From Rhizobium viscosum (GTDB taxonomy: Bacteria > Pseudomonadota > Alphaproteobacteria > Rhizobiales > Rhizobiaceae), in the NCBI RefSeq assembly GCF_014873945.1, contig NZ_JADBEC010000001.1, forward strand, positions 2,647,501-2,711,500: DNA of 64,000 bases, written 5' to 3'. Of this stretch, positions 48,162 to 57,440 are shown piece by piece (the first letter of the stretch is position 1; each line of letters opens with the position of its first letter). The notes beneath the pieces are model-generated. The model had not been told where the DNA came from, did no database searches, and saw only the letters and a list, made by a program, of their open reading frames with translations. A program made the position numbers and the translations under genes.

Positions 48162-49361
48162 GTGAACACACTGGATTTTGACAAGAAGCCGGAAGACACC
48201 CGTGTCGTCGTCGCCATGTCTGGCGGCGTTGACAGCTCCGTCGTGGCCGGGCTTCTCAAACGCCAGGGATATGATGTGCTGGGCATCACGCTGCAGCTCT
48301 ACGATCATGGCGCTGCGGTCCACCGCGCCGGATCCTGCTGCGCGGGCCAGGATATCGACGACGCACGCCGTGTCTGCGAGACGCTCGGTATTCCGCATTA
48401 CGTGCTCGACTACGAGAAGCGGTTCCGTGAAACCGTCATCAATCCTTTTGCCGAGAGCTATGTCGCCGGCGAGACGCCGATCCCCTGCGTTGCCTGCAAC
48501 CAGACGGTCAAGTTCGCCGATCTTCTGGCGACAGCCAAGGAACTCGGCGCCGATGCGCTGGCGACCGGCCATTATATCCGCTCGCGTCCGAATCCGTCGT
48601 CCTGCAATCCCGGTCGCCGCGCGCTCTACCGACCGGCCGATGCCGATCGCGACCAGAGCTATTTCCTCTTCGCCACGACACAGGAACAGATCGACTATCT
48701 GCGTTTTCCCCTTGGTGGGCTGCCGAAGGCAGAGACCCGTCGGCTGGCCGAAGATATGGGTCTCGTCGTTGCCAAGAAGGCCGACAGCCAGGACATCTGT
48801 TTCGTGCCGCAGGGCAAATATTCAGATATCATCACCAAGCTGAAGCCGAATTCGGCTCTGGCCGGCGATATCGTTCATCTCGACGGCCGCATCCTCGGCC
48901 AGCACGAAGGCATCCTGCATTATACGATCGGCCAGCGGCGCGGCATCGGCATTGCCACAGGCGAACCGCTCTACGTCGTCTACCTCGACGCCCGCTCGCG
49001 CCGCGTCATTGTCGGTCCGAAGGAGGCGCTGGAAACGCACCGCGTCTATCTGCGCGATGTCAACTGGCTCGGCGACGAGACACTTCAGGTCGCAGCCTCG
49101 GGCGAAGGCTTTGCCTGCTACGCCAAGGTGCGCTCCACCCGCGCGCCGGCGCCTGCCGTGCTGCACATGGATGCGAGCGGCATCTATGTCGATCTGACGG
49201 TCGGTGAGGCTGGTATTGCGCCGGGCCAGGCCTGCGCGCTCTATTCGGCGCCCGGCGATGACGCCCGCGTCTTCGGCGGCGGCTTCATCGAACGTTCCGA
49301 GCGCGAGCCTGACGCGGAAGCCTCGCTAAAGGCTTTGCTTTCCAACTACGCGATGGCCTGA
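48162..49361 (+). CDS. mnmA: tRNA 2-thiouridylase MnmA
   Basis: MnmA thiolates U34 of tRNA-Lys, -Glu and -Gln. The 399-residue protein has the PP-loop SGGVDSS (about 20-26), the catalytic nucleophile in [11 protein letters not shown] and the second cysteine in DICFVPQG. I set the start at GTG 48162 because the following residues ([13 protein letters not shown]) are typical of rhizobial MnmA. The longer frame from 48063 has no family similarity. It is followed about 135 bases later by tRNA-Met. Confidence 0.93.
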   Translation: MNTLDFDKKPEDTRVVVAMSGGVDSSVVAGLLKRQGYDVLGITLQLYDHGAAVHRAGSCCAGQDIDDARRVCETLGIPHYVLDYEKRFRETVINPFAESYVAGETPIPCVACNQTVKFADLLATAKELGADALATGHYIRSRPNPSSCNPGRRALYRPADADRDQSYFLFATTQEQIDYLRFPLGGLPKAETRRLAEDMGLVVAKKADSQDICFVPQGKYSDIITKLKPNSALAGDIVHLDGRILGQHEGILHYTIGQRRGIGIATGEPLYVVYLDARSRRVIVGPKEALETHRVYLRDVNWLGDETLQVAASGEGFACYAKVRSTRAPAPAVLHMDASGIYVDLTVGEAGIAPGQACALYSAPGDDARVFGGGFIERSEREPDAEASLKALLSNYAMA

Positions 49362-49412
49362 ACGGCCAAAAAGCGGCGCTGCGGAAAGCCCACCGTTTTT
49401 CTCCATCATGTG

Positions 49413-49441
49413 CTTGACACAAAGAGGAAGCGCACCTTATA
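49413..49441 (+). promoter_or_regulatory. Promoter of tRNA-Met
   Basis: CTTGAC and CTTATA are separated by exactly 17 bases, close to the rhizobial housekeeping consensus, about 55 bases before the tRNA. Confidence 0.75.
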
Positions 49442-49495
49442 AGCCGCTCATCCCACGAACCGGAAGCGCTTCGCGAACGGTATCGTTTGACCAGT

Positions 49496-49572
49496 GGCGG
49501 AGTAGCTCAGTAGGTCAGAGCAGAGGAATCATAATCCTTGTGTCGGGGGTTCAAATCCCTCCTCCGCTACCA
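49496..49572 (+). tRNA. tRNA-Met (CAT)
   Basis: A full cloverleaf can be drawn: acceptor GGCGGAG/CTCCGCT, D-arm GCTC/GAGC, anticodon arm with CAT in its loop, T-arm with GGTTCAAATCC, and encoded CCA. The sequence resembles rhizobial elongator tRNA-Met. A CAT anticodon could also belong to tRNA-Ile (a TilS substrate), but the body fits Met better. An IS481-family element starts about 20 bases downstream. Confidence 0.93.
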
Positions 49573-49591
49573 CTCGTCCCCGGTCCATTCT

Positions 49592-50864
49592 GGACACATA
49601 GGTTACGGTTTATACCGGAGACATGGGTAACACTTTTGGCCCGAAGGGGTTTTGGAGTGGTTCGAGCCTGCATGTCTCATCATCGAAGTATCCCAAATCA
49701 TAGTCCATGAAGCTAGCCAGCCAGATATGGTCCTCGACCTGTTTGATGCCGACGGTCTGACCGGCAAAGACGAGGCTGAGATTGATCTTCTTGCGGTCGA
49801 AACAGATGCGTCCGCATGTGGTGACGGTGACGGCCTTGTCGTGAAACGGATAATCGAGGTCAGGCAGGCCAGTATAGCTGCGCGGTGACGCCGCGTAGCA
49901 CTCGGCCGGGCAATGCATGTCGAGCGCCTGGTGCGGCCGCTCATTGTTGAAGCAGTCGATGAAGTCGTCGAACTTTGCCTGCTGCTGAAGGAAGTTGGCG
50001 GCGGCTGGCTTGGTGGTCTCCAGCTTCAGAGTGAGGTGCATGCGCTCATGGCGCCCGTTCTGCTGCGGGCAGCCCGGTTTGATGCGCTCGATGTCGATGC
50101 CCAGGCGCAGCCACCAGACCGACAGCTTGCTGAGGTTGAACAGCGCGTTGGGGCTTGCGAAAGGAACCCCGTTGTCGGTGCGAATGGCGTTGGGCAGGCC
50201 AAACTCTTTGAATACGCTTTCGAATACGGTGAAGGCATAGGCTTCCTTGGTGGTCGAGAGCGCTTCGCAGGCGATCAGATAGCGACTGGCAAAGTCGGTG
50301 ATCGTCAGCGGATAGCAATAGCGCCGGTCGGCGAGCATGAACTCGCCCTTGTAGTCGGCACACCACAGCTCGTTGGGCCGACAGGAGTGGGAAAGCGCTG
50401 TCCCCGTCGCCTTGTTGCGTCGCCGCTTGCGGCGCTCGACCATGTCGTGCCGGTCGAGAACCGCATGCACCGTCGAGATCGCCGGCCTGTGCACATCCGG
50501 GTACAGCCGGGCCAACCGTTCGCGTATCTTCGGCGCACCCCAAGTCGGCTTGTCCTGCTTCAGGCGCACAATCAGCTTCTCGATTTGAAACGGAAGCTGA
50601 TTGGCATGGCGGTAAGGCCGGCGCGATCGATCCGTCAGCCCTTCCAGGCCGCTGTCGTTGTAGCGTGTGAGGATCTTGTAACCCGTCTTGCGCGAGATAT
50701 CGAACTCCCGGCAAAGCACGGCCATCTTCTCGCCGTCCAGCAGCCGGGCGATGAACTTCAGCCGCTCTTCCATGACGTTACACTCCTTCCAAGGCACCTT
50801 GCTCTCCTTGCAAAGGGCCGAAAGTGTAACCCATCTAGCCGGAATGAACTGTCACCCATCTCTC
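49592..50864 (-). mobile_element. IS481-family insertion sequence
   Basis: A single transposase gene fills this roughly 1.27-kb element. The two ends carry imperfect inverted repeats of about 45 bases, both including ATGGGT(A/T)ACACTTT(T/C)GGCC on the inner side (left 49622-49641, right 50816-50835) and an A-rich outer part resembling AT(A/G)GGT(T/G)AC. Exact ends and the target duplication could not be settled. It separates tRNA-Met from a small lipoprotein-like gene. Confidence 0.85.
49610..50797 (-). CDS. IS481-family transposase
   Basis: This intact 395-residue DDE transposase has an N-terminal helix-turn-helix (MAVLCREFDISRKTGYKIL) and a retroviral integrase-type catalytic core with LWCADYKGEF (first Asp), AIRTDNGVPFAS (second Asp) and a downstream Glu in GRHERMHLTLK. 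The start is MPWKECNVMEERLKF, typical of the family. There is no frameshift, so the element may still be active. Confidence 0.92.
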   Translation of the reverse strand: MPWKECNVMEERLKFIARLLDGEKMAVLCREFDISRKTGYKILTRYNDSGLEGLTDRSRRPYRHANQLPFQIEKLIVRLKQDKPTWGAPKIRERLARLYPDVHRPAISTVHAVLDRHDMVERRKRRRNKATGTALSHSCRPNELWCADYKGEFMLADRRYCYPLTITDFASRYLIACEALSTTKEAYAFTVFESVFKEFGLPNAIRTDNGVPFASPNALFNLSKLSVWWLRLGIDIERIKPGCPQQNGRHERMHLTLKLETTKPAAANFLQQQAKFDDFIDCFNNERPHQALDMHCPAECYAASPRSYTGLPDLDYPFHDKAVTVTTCGRICFDRKKINLSLVFAGQTVGIKQVEDHIWLASFMDYDLGYFDDETCRLEPLQNPFGPKVLPMSPV

Positions 50865-50954
50865 AGGAAGGGCACCCGAAATCGAAACTATCAGTGCATG
50901 CTCGTCGCGCAGGCGATATAATTTTGTCGGAAGACGCTTCGCCACCGGGAGGGC

Positions 50955-51209
50955 ATGATGAAATATGCTGCTGTCGCAATTCTTCTTCTCGCCGCCGCCT
51001 GCAGCACGACGACGGAAGACCAGCCTATCCCGGGTAGTCTGACCTACGGCGGCAAGGTTATCCACTCGCCCTACAAGCCCGGCACCGTGGTTAAACACAC
51101 CTTCCTTGGCGACTTCGGCCTGCGTCAGTTCGAACGGTATGTCGTCCAGCCCGATGGCACGCTCAAGCTTGCTTCGCGTATCGAAAGCGAGGATTTCCTC
51201 TGGGATTGA
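50955..51209 (+). CDS. Small lipoprotein-like hypothetical protein
   Basis: This 84-residue protein has a hydrophobic N-terminus ending ILLLAAACSTTTED, which may be a lipoprotein signal with a slightly atypical lipobox (AAAC). The mature part, GSLTYGGKVIHSPYKPGTVVKHTFLGDFGLRQFERYVVQPDG, is unrecognised but well formed. GGGAGGG precedes the start. It lies just beyond the IS, which could have separated it from upstream signals. Confidence 0.68.
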   Translation: MMKYAAVAILLLAAACSTTTEDQPIPGSLTYGGKVIHSPYKPGTVVKHTFLGDFGLRQFERYVVQPDGTLKLASRIESEDFLWD

Positions 51210-51248
51210 GCAGAGGGCTTTTCGAATGCCGTCGCTGATGCTCCCATG

Positions 51249-51262
51249 TTGACCTCAGTCAA
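51249..51262 (+). promoter_or_regulatory. FNR/FixK-type box (TTGAC-N4-GTCAA)
   Basis: A perfect dyad TTGAC-CTCA-GTCAA fits the TTGA-N6-TCAA core bound by FNR/FixK/FnrN regulators. Its centre lies about 75 bases before the universal stress protein start, a usual activator position relative to a promoter in between. Confidence 0.55.
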
Positions 51263-51329
51263 GGCAGAGGATTACGATTGGTGTTGAATTCCTTCCTCAC
51301 GTGAATTCAGCCAGCAGAACGGATTTCCC

Positions 51330-51767
51330 ATGTACAATCGCATATTGCTGCCCACCGACGGTTCGGAACTTTCCGCCCGGGGTGTCGATCATGGGCTCGC
51401 GCTTGCCAAGGCACTCAACCTTCCCGTGACTGTCGTCAGCGTCATCGTGCCGCTGACCGGTTTCGCGCTGCAGGGGATCGTCCAGGCTGAGGCGATGGAC
51501 AGCTATAATGAAGGGCGCCGGAAAGAGATCGAGGATCTGGAAAAGATCATCGGTGAAAAAGCGAAGAGCGCGGGCGTCGTCGCCGACTTCGTCAGCAAGG
51601 TGCATCTTTCGCCGGCAGTCGCCATTCTGGAAACAGCAGCAGAGCGGAGCTGCGGCCTGATCGTTATTTCCTCGCATGGCCGCCGCGGGATCTCGAGGCT
51701 CATGCTCGGCAGCCAGACGTCCGAGGTCCTTTCGGAGGCGGGTATCCCGGTGCTGGTCGTAAAGTAG
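51330..51767 (+). CDS. Universal stress protein (UspA family)
   Basis: This 145-residue Rossmann-like stress protein starts YNRILLPTDGSELSARGVDHGLALAK and has the nucleotide-binding HGRRGISRLMLGSQTSEV pattern, which suggests an ATP-binding type. It is a single gene with an FNR/FixK-like box upstream, which suggests induction under low oxygen. In rhizobia such proteins are frequent members of FixK regulons. Confidence 0.9.
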   Translation: MYNRILLPTDGSELSARGVDHGLALAKALNLPVTVVSVIVPLTGFALQGIVQAEAMDSYNEGRRKEIEDLEKIIGEKAKSAGVVADFVSKVHLSPAVAILETAAERSCGLIVISSHGRRGISRLMLGSQTSEVLSEAGIPVLVVK

Positions 51768-51772
51768 GCGGC

Positions 51773-52027
51773 TCAGTTCTCCGTTGGCGCGGCAAGGGAT
51801 GCTACGTGCTCGGAGGTGCGATCTGCCGTTTTGGTGGACACCGCTCCGCTTTTCTCGTGGCCGTCATCGCCTTCGTCAGGGTCACCCGCTGTCGGCGTCA
51901 TGTAGAAGGCCAGCATTTCCTCCAGGCGGGAGGTGGTGAGGCTGGTGGCGAAACCCTTCATGGTCTTCCTCGGCGGTGTTTCCAGTCGTGGAATTTCATA
52001 GCCTACGTTCCGGCTCATCCGGAACAT
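51773..52027 (-). CDS. Small hypothetical protein
   Basis: This 84-residue unrecognised protein starts MFRMSRNVGYEIPRLETPPR, with a second possible start three codons in, and ends in an acidic Asp/Glu-rich tail (DPDEGDDGHEK). The frame stays open upstream across the LysR gene in a different frame, and that extension looks like an out-of-frame shadow. It is convergent with the stress protein gene and 38 bases after the LysR stop. The reality of this gene is moderate. Confidence 0.45.
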   Translation of the reverse strand: MFRMSRNVGYEIPRLETPPRKTMKGFATSLTTSRLEEMLAFYMTPTAGDPDEGDDGHEKSGAVSTKTADRTSEHVASLAAPTEN

Positions 52028-52065
52028 GGGGCCGAAGGTTGTCACCAACTTTCGAAAATCCCCAT

Positions 52066-52968
52066 CTAGTGGCTGATAAGTTCGAGGCAGAATTCGATAA
52101 AGGCGTTGACCTTTGCCGGCACGTGATGCCGGGAGGGATGGACTGCGTAAAGCGGGAAGGTCTCGCCAGGCCAGTCTGGATAGAGCTCTACAAGGCGTCC
52201 TTCGGCAAGCAGGTCCTTGACGCTGAGGGCAAGCACCTGGGCGATGCCGGCACCTGCAAGGCAGGCATCGAGCATCGTGCCGGGGTCGCTCATCAGAAGC
52301 GGACCACGGGCGTCGAGCGGCACGATCTTCTTGCCCCTGTGCAGCTCCCATTCGAAAGTCCGGCCGGTCAGTGGATCGCGGAACTGGATGCAGGAGTGGC
52401 TGGCGATTTCGGCAGGTGTTCTCGGCGTGCCGTGCTCGGTGAGATAGGCAGGTGCGGCGACCGTGAGGACGCGTGTTTCCATCAATTTGCGGGCGATGCG
52501 CGACGAGTTCGGCTGCTGGCCGAAGCGGATGGCGATATCAATGCCGTCGGCGACGAGATCACTCATCAGGTCGCGGGTTATCAATTCGAGTTCGAGCGCC
52601 GGATAGCGGGTCAAGAACTGCTTCAGATGCGGCGCCAGCACCATGCGGGAGAAGATCGGATCGACATCGACGCGCAGGCGGCCGAGCGCGGTCAGAGACG
52701 CACCTGATGCAAGGGTCGCGGCTTCCTCGATGCCATCGAGATGCGGAGCGACCTGTTCGTAGAAACGGGCGCCTTCGTCTGTCAGCCGTACCGACCGGGT
52801 GGTGCGGTCGAGCAGGCGCACGCCAACGCGGGCCTCCAGCCTCGATATGGCCCGGCTGACACCGGAGGCTGAAAGGCCAAGCGCATCGGCGGCCCTGACG
52901 AAGCTGCCGCTTTCGACGACTGCGGCGAGCGTGCTGACACCGGAAAGCAGGCGGCCATCGAATGCCAT
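52066..52968 (-). CDS. LysR family transcriptional regulator
   Basis: This 300-residue LysR regulator has an N-terminal winged helix (VESGSFVRAADALGLSASGVSRAISRLEARVG) and an effector domain of the common CrgA/PA-type subgroup (FIEFCLELI at the C-terminus). The start is supported by CAGGAGTG upstream. No divergent enzyme gene sits directly opposite; the next plus-strand gene is a small membrane protein 158 bases away. Target unknown. Confidence 0.88.
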   Translation of the reverse strand: MAFDGRLLSGVSTLAAVVESGSFVRAADALGLSASGVSRAISRLEARVGVRLLDRTTRSVRLTDEGARFYEQVAPHLDGIEEAATLASGASLTALGRLRVDVDPIFSRMVLAPHLKQFLTRYPALELELITRDLMSDLVADGIDIAIRFGQQPNSSRIARKLMETRVLTVAAPAYLTEHGTPRTPAEIASHSCIQFRDPLTGRTFEWELHRGKKIVPLDARGPLLMSDPGTMLDACLAGAGIAQVLALSVKDLLAEGRLVELYPDWPGETFPLYAVHPSRHHVPAKVNAFIEFCLELISH

Positions 52969-53126
52969 GGATCACTCCTGATTTGATATCATTGATGATG
53001 TTGGGGAAGTGCAGCCTGGTCAAGAACGTCGGCACCTTATCGCTGCGCGTACGGATCCAAAAACCGGCTCGATGGAACATCTTCCCGCCAATTTGGTTTC
53101 TACCGCACAGATTGGAGGATCAAGCG

Positions 53127-53513
53127 ATGACCCAATATGGTGACGACAAGAACCGAACTGTGGATGAGAATACAGGCATGCCGCTCGGGCAGGCATCCTA
53201 TGAAGAGGAAAAAACGCTTGCCGATGAGCGGCGCAGCGTTTCTCTCTGGGGTGTGCTGGCAGCCGGCATTCTGGTCATTCTGATCGCTGCGGTGAGCTTT
53301 GCCATCTGGCCGGGCACGACCACAGAACCGGGTTCGACTGCGTCCACGACGCCCAATGCGATCAACGGGCAGTCTTCGGGTGCCGGTACTTCAGACAGCA
53401 ACCCGGCGACCGGCTCCATCAAGCCGCTGGAACCGACAGACCGCAACGCGACGCCTGACGGCAGCGTGCCGACGGCCCCCACCGCACCAAGCGGCACCCA
53501 GAACGGCCAGTAG
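53127..53513 (+). CDS. Small single-pass membrane protein
   Basis: This 128-residue protein has an acidic cytoplasmic N-terminus (DENTGMPLGQASYEEEK), one transmembrane helix (about 38-60, SLWGVLAAGILVILIAAVSFAIW) and a low-complexity Ser/Thr/Pro/Asn-rich exterior tail. TTGGAGGA lies just before ATG 53127. It is not a family I can name. It is followed by a strong terminator hairpin. Confidence 0.72.
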   Translation: MTQYGDDKNRTVDENTGMPLGQASYEEEKTLADERRSVSLWGVLAAGILVILIAAVSFAIWPGTTTEPGSTASTTPNAINGQSSGAGTSDSNPATGSIKPLEPTDRNATPDGSVPTAPTAPSGTQNGQ

Positions 53514-53533
53514 TTTTACATCATGGCTGGGGG

Positions 53534-53567
53534 AAGGGCCGCGCGGTTACCACGCGGCCCTTTTCAT
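53534..53567 (+). terminator. Rho-independent terminator
   Basis: AAGGGCCGCG and CGCGGCCCTT pair around a 9-base loop, with TTTT after. Confidence 0.85.
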
Positions 53568-53584
53568 ACTACATGGCATCCTTT

Positions 53585-55972
53585 TCAGGCGGCGCGCCAT
53601 TTCCAGTTGCGCACGTCAGGCATGTCCTCGCCATATTCGCGGACATAGGCATGATGCTCAACGAGCTTGGCTCTCAGGCTTTCCAACACGTCAGGCACTT
53701 TCGCCTTCAGGCCCGGAACGCGCTCGATCGCCTCAATGGCGAGATGGAAGCGGTCGAGCTCGTTGAGCACCGTCATGTCGAAGGGGGTGGTCGTCGTACC
53801 CTCTTCGATGAAGCCGCGCACATGGATGTTGCGGTGGTTGGTGCGCTTATAGGTCAGCCGGTGGATGAGGTAGGGATAGCCGTGATAGGCGAAGATCACC
53901 GGCCTGTCCGTTGTGAAGATAGCGTCGAAGGCCTCGTCCGTCAGTCCATGCGGGTGTTGATCCTGCGATTGCAGGGCGAGAAGATCGACCACGTTGACAG
54001 TGCGGATCTTCAGCTCCGGAATATGCCGGTGCAGCAGATCGACCGCGGCGAGCGTTTCCATAGTCGGCACGTCACCGGCGCAGGCCATGACGACATCGGG
54101 CGCGACCGTATCGTCCTCGTGGCTCGCCCAATCCCAGATGCCGATACCAGTCTCGCAATGTTTTACCGCCTCGTCCATCGTCAGCCATTGCGGCTCCGGC
54201 TGCTTGCCGGCGACGATGACGTTGATGCGGTCATAGGTCTTCAGGCAATGGTCGCCGACCCACAGCAGAGTGTTGGCATCCGGCGGCAGGTAAATGCGGA
54301 CGATATCGGCCTTCTTGTTGGCGACGAGATCGACGAAGCCGGGATCCTGATGCGAGAAGCCGTTATGGTCCTGCCGCCAGACATGCGAGGTCAAGAGATA
54401 GTTGAGCGAGGAAATCGGCCTCCTCCACTGCAGTTCGCGGGTCACCTTCAGCCACTTGGCGTGCTGGTTGAACATGGAATCGATGATGTGGATGAAGGCC
54501 TCGTAGCAGGAAAACAGGCCATGCCGGCCGGTCAACAGGTAGCCTTCCAGCCATCCCTGGCAAAGATGTTCGCTCAGCACTTCCATGACGCGGCCGTCGC
54601 TGGCGAGGTTCACGTCATAGGGTTCGATCTTCTCCATCCAGACGCGATCGGTGACCTCAAAGACACTGCCGAGGCGGTTTGATTCCGTTTCGTCGGGGCC
54701 GAAAATGCGAAAGTTCGCGTTAGCTTCATTGAGCTTCATCGTATCGCGCAGGTAATGGCCGAGGATTTCGGTGGATTGCACCATCTCAGCGCCCCGTTTT
54801 TCTACCTTTACCTCATAGGTGCGGATATCGGGCGCGATCAGTTCCTTGCGCAGCAGACCGCCGTTGGCGTGTGGATTGGCACCCATGCGGCGTTTGCCTG
54901 AAGGGGCCAGTGCCCGCAGTTCAGGCTTCAATCTGCCCGAGGCATCGAAGAGGTCTTCGGGATCGTAACCGCGCATCCAGTCTTCGAGGATTTTCCGGTG
55001 TCCGTCGTTCTCCCGGCAATTGGAAACCGGCACCTGATGGGCGCGCCAGAAGCCTTCGACCTTTTTGCCATCCACTTCCTTCGGGCCAGTCCAACCCTTG
55101 GGGCTGCGCAGCACGATCATTGGCCAGCGCGGGCAGGCCTGCGGCGGCGTGCCATCGCGGGCTTCCTTCTGAATGGCGCGGATGCGGTCGAAGATCTTGT
55201 CGAAGGTTGCGGCCATCTGCTGGTGCATCCTTGCCGGCTCGTGGCCTTCGACGAAGAAGGGCTCATAGCCATAACCTTCGAACAAATGCGTCAGATCTTC
55301 GTCGCTCGCCCGACCAAGGATGGTCGGATTGGCGATCTTGTAGCCGTTGAGATGCAGGATCGGCAGCACGGCGCCGTCGCGGGCCGGATTAAGGAACTTG
55401 TTGGAATGCCAGCTTGCCGCCAGCGGGCCGGTCTCAGCCTCGCCATCGCCGATGACGCAGGCGACGATCAGATCGGGATTGTCGAAGGCTGCGCCATAGG
55501 CATGGACGAGCGCATAGCCGAGTTCACCGCCCTCGTGGATGGAGCCGGGCGTTTCCGGCGCTGCATGGCTCGGGATGCCGCCGGGGAAGGAGAACTGGCG
55601 GAAGAGCTTGCGCAAGCCGTCCTCGGTCTCGGCGATATCGGGATAGATCTCGCTGTAGATACCTTCGAGATAGGTATTGGCGACCATGCCCGGCCCGCCG
55701 TGGCCGGGACCGCACATATAGATGACGTCGAGATCGCGGGTGCGGATGACGCGGTTCAGATGCGCATAGATGAAGTTGAGGCCGGGCGTGGTACCCCAGT
55801 GGCCGAGCAGGCGAGGCTTGATATGTTCGGGTTTCAGGGGCTGGCGCAGGAGGGGATTGGACAGGAGATAGATTTGCCCGACCGAGAGATAATTGGCTGC
55901 GCGCCAGTAACGGTCGATGAGCGTAAGTTCGGTGTCGGAAAGAACTGCTGGAGTCGAGACATGCTTTTCCAT
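53585..55972 (-). CDS. xfp: Phosphoketolase
   Basis: This thiamine-diphosphate enzyme cleaves xylulose-5-phosphate and/or fructose-6-phosphate with phosphate to acetyl-phosphate and a shorter sugar phosphate. The 795-residue protein has the family marks [48 protein letters not shown] and the cofactor site [16 protein letters not shown] 55972 has GGGAGA before it. It lies 72 bases after ackA in the same direction, so acetyl-phosphate can be turned to acetate with ATP gain. Confidence 0.94.
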   Translation of the reverse strand: MEKHVSTPAVLSDTELTLIDRYWRAANYLSVGQIYLLSNPLLRQPLKPEHIKPRLLGHWGTTPGLNFIYAHLNRVIRTRDLDVIYMCGPGHGGPGMVANTYLEGIYSEIYPDIAETEDGLRKLFRQFSFPGGIPSHAAPETPGSIHEGGELGYALVHAYGAAFDNPDLIVACVIGDGEAETGPLAASWHSNKFLNPARDGAVLPILHLNGYKIANPTILGRASDEDLTHLFEGYGYEPFFVEGHEPARMHQQMAATFDKIFDRIRAIQKEARDGTPPQACPRWPMIVLRSPKGWTGPKEVDGKKVEGFWRAHQVPVSNCRENDGHRKILEDWMRGYDPEDLFDASGRLKPELRALAPSGKRRMGANPHANGGLLRKELIAPDIRTYEVKVEKRGAEMVQSTEILGHYLRDTMKLNEANANFRIFGPDETESNRLGSVFEVTDRVWMEKIEPYDVNLASDGRVMEVLSEHLCQGWLEGYLLTGRHGLFSCYEAFIHIIDSMFNQHAKWLKVTRELQWRRPISSLNYLLTSHVWRQDHNGFSHQDPGFVDLVANKKADIVRIYLPPDANTLLWVGDHCLKTYDRINVIVAGKQPEPQWLTMDEAVKHCETGIGIWDWASHEDDTVAPDVVMACAGDVPTMETLAAVDLLHRHIPELKIRTVNVVDLLALQSQDQHPHGLTDEAFDAIFTTDRPVIFAYHGYPYLIHRLTYKRTNHRNIHVRGFIEEGTTTTPFDMTVLNELDRFHLAIEAIERVPGLKAKVPDVLESLRAKLVEHHAYVREYGEDMPDVRNWKWRAA

Positions 55973-56044
55973 GGATTTCTCCCGTTTAAACTTGTTCAAC
56001 GTCAATTCTAGCTGATGGCGCCGGCATGCCCTTGATCTGGATCA

Positions 56045-57220
56045 TCAGGCGCGAAGAATTGAGAGCGCCTCCTGCGCTATGATCTGTTCCTCGTCGGTGG
56101 CAATGACATGCGCCGTTATGCGGCTTGCAGGTGTCGTGATCGTGAAGCCGTTGGCGGCATTCGCCTTTTCGTCGACCGCGAGGCCGAGCCAGCTCAAGCG
56201 CTGGAGGACTGCTGCACGGATCTGCGGCTGATGCTCGCCTATGCCGGCCGTGAAGACTATAGCGTCGAGCCCGCCGAGCGTCACCGACATGCGGCCGATC
56301 TCGCCTGCGATGCGCAATGTGAAGAGCTCGAGCGCCTCTTGGGCTTCTGCGCGGCTATCCTCGAGAAGATCGCGGGTATCGGCATTGATGCCGGAAACGC
56401 CGAGCAGGCCGGAGCGATGGTAGAGCAAATCTTCCACCTGATCGGCGGACTGCTTCTTTTGCTGCAGCAGATGGAGGATCACGCCGGGATCGAGCCAGCC
56501 CGGTCGGGTCGCCATGGGAATGCCGTCGAGCGTCGAAAAGCCCATGCTGCAATCGCGGCTGACACCCTTTTCCAGGGCGCAGAGACTCGCGCCGCTACCG
56601 AGATGCGCGGCGACGATTTTCGGCTTGTTCGATAGCCTGCGGCTCACCTCGCCGGCGATGAATTTGTAGGAGAGGCCGTGAAAGCCGTAGCGCTTGATGC
56701 CCTCGTCGTGGAGTGCACGAGGGATGGCGAAGCGGCGGACGAGATCGGTCTGCGTGGCGTGGAAGGCGGTATCGAAGGATGCTGTTTGCGCAAGGTGTGG
56801 CCGCAGGTGCTTCAGGGCGCGGATGAAGCGGAGCGCCTGCGGCTGGTGAAGGGGTGCGAGCGGCGTGAGTGCGCCGATCGCCTCGATCGCGGCAATATCG
56901 AGGGCCGTTGCTTCGATGAAGTCATCGCCGCCGTGAACGACGCGGTGACCTGCCGCACGAACGGCATCGATATCGAAATGCTCCGAGAGCAGCTTGAACG
57001 TTTCGTCGATGACGGCGTGCAGATCGTCGGTAGGCTCGGCCTTCAGCGGCGTTTCAAATGTCTGCGAGTCTTCCGTGAGACTGAAGGCGAGCGGTTCAGA
57101 ACGGAAGTCGATCACGCCTTTGCCGATGCGGCGCACTTTTGCATTCTCGATCGCGAAGATGCCGATCTTCACCGTCGACGAGCCGGCATTGAAGGTCAGG
57201 AGAAGGTCGGTCGAAGGCAT
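56045..57220 (-). CDS. ackA: Acetate kinase
   Basis: AckA interconverts acetyl-phosphate plus ADP with acetate plus ATP. The 391-residue protein has the N-terminal FNAGSSTVKIGIF, the catalytic region SFDTAFHAT, HLGSGASLCA and the GFSTLDGIPMATRPGWLDPG signature. I chose ATG 57220; the TTG at 57241 is an alternative that adds seven residues. It is the first gene of the ackA-xfp unit, a shunt found in many rhizobia. Confidence 0.94.
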   Translation of the reverse strand: MPSTDLLLTFNAGSSTVKIGIFAIENAKVRRIGKGVIDFRSEPLAFSLTEDSQTFETPLKAEPTDDLHAVIDETFKLLSEHFDIDAVRAAGHRVVHGGDDFIEATALDIAAIEAIGALTPLAPLHQPQALRFIRALKHLRPHLAQTASFDTAFHATQTDLVRRFAIPRALHDEGIKRYGFHGLSYKFIAGEVSRRLSNKPKIVAAHLGSGASLCALEKGVSRDCSMGFSTLDGIPMATRPGWLDPGVILHLLQQKKQSADQVEDLLYHRSGLLGVSGINADTRDLLEDSRAEAQEALELFTLRIAGEIGRMSVTLGGLDAIVFTAGIGEHQPQIRAAVLQRLSWLGLAVDEKANAANGFTITTPASRITAHVIATDEEQIIAQEALSILRA

Positions 57221-57440
57221 TTGCTTGATGTTCCCCGGCAAGTGTGACGATCAACGAACTTAGCGTCATCGCGCTCGGTGGGAAGCCTCTCCTATCTCGG
57301 TGAGCAATTTTTGGTTGTCGATTTCGGTCTTCGGAAGATGCCGGGCGAGGGATGACGCACGAATGGTCGCGTCATGAGAGCTTCACGCTGGAGATTTATT
57401 AACAAATGGCAATTTTGCAAATGGAACAAGGAACTATGCC

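Noticed and set aside
52028..52351. N-terminal extension of the small minus-strand gene at 51773-52027
   Set aside because: The extension runs through the LysR gene in another frame and has Arg/Cys-rich shadow composition.
57221..57440. PhoB box before pit or FNR box before ackA
   Set aside because: Only scattered partial matches (GTCAT, TTGAT with wrong spacing); no site of proper layout.
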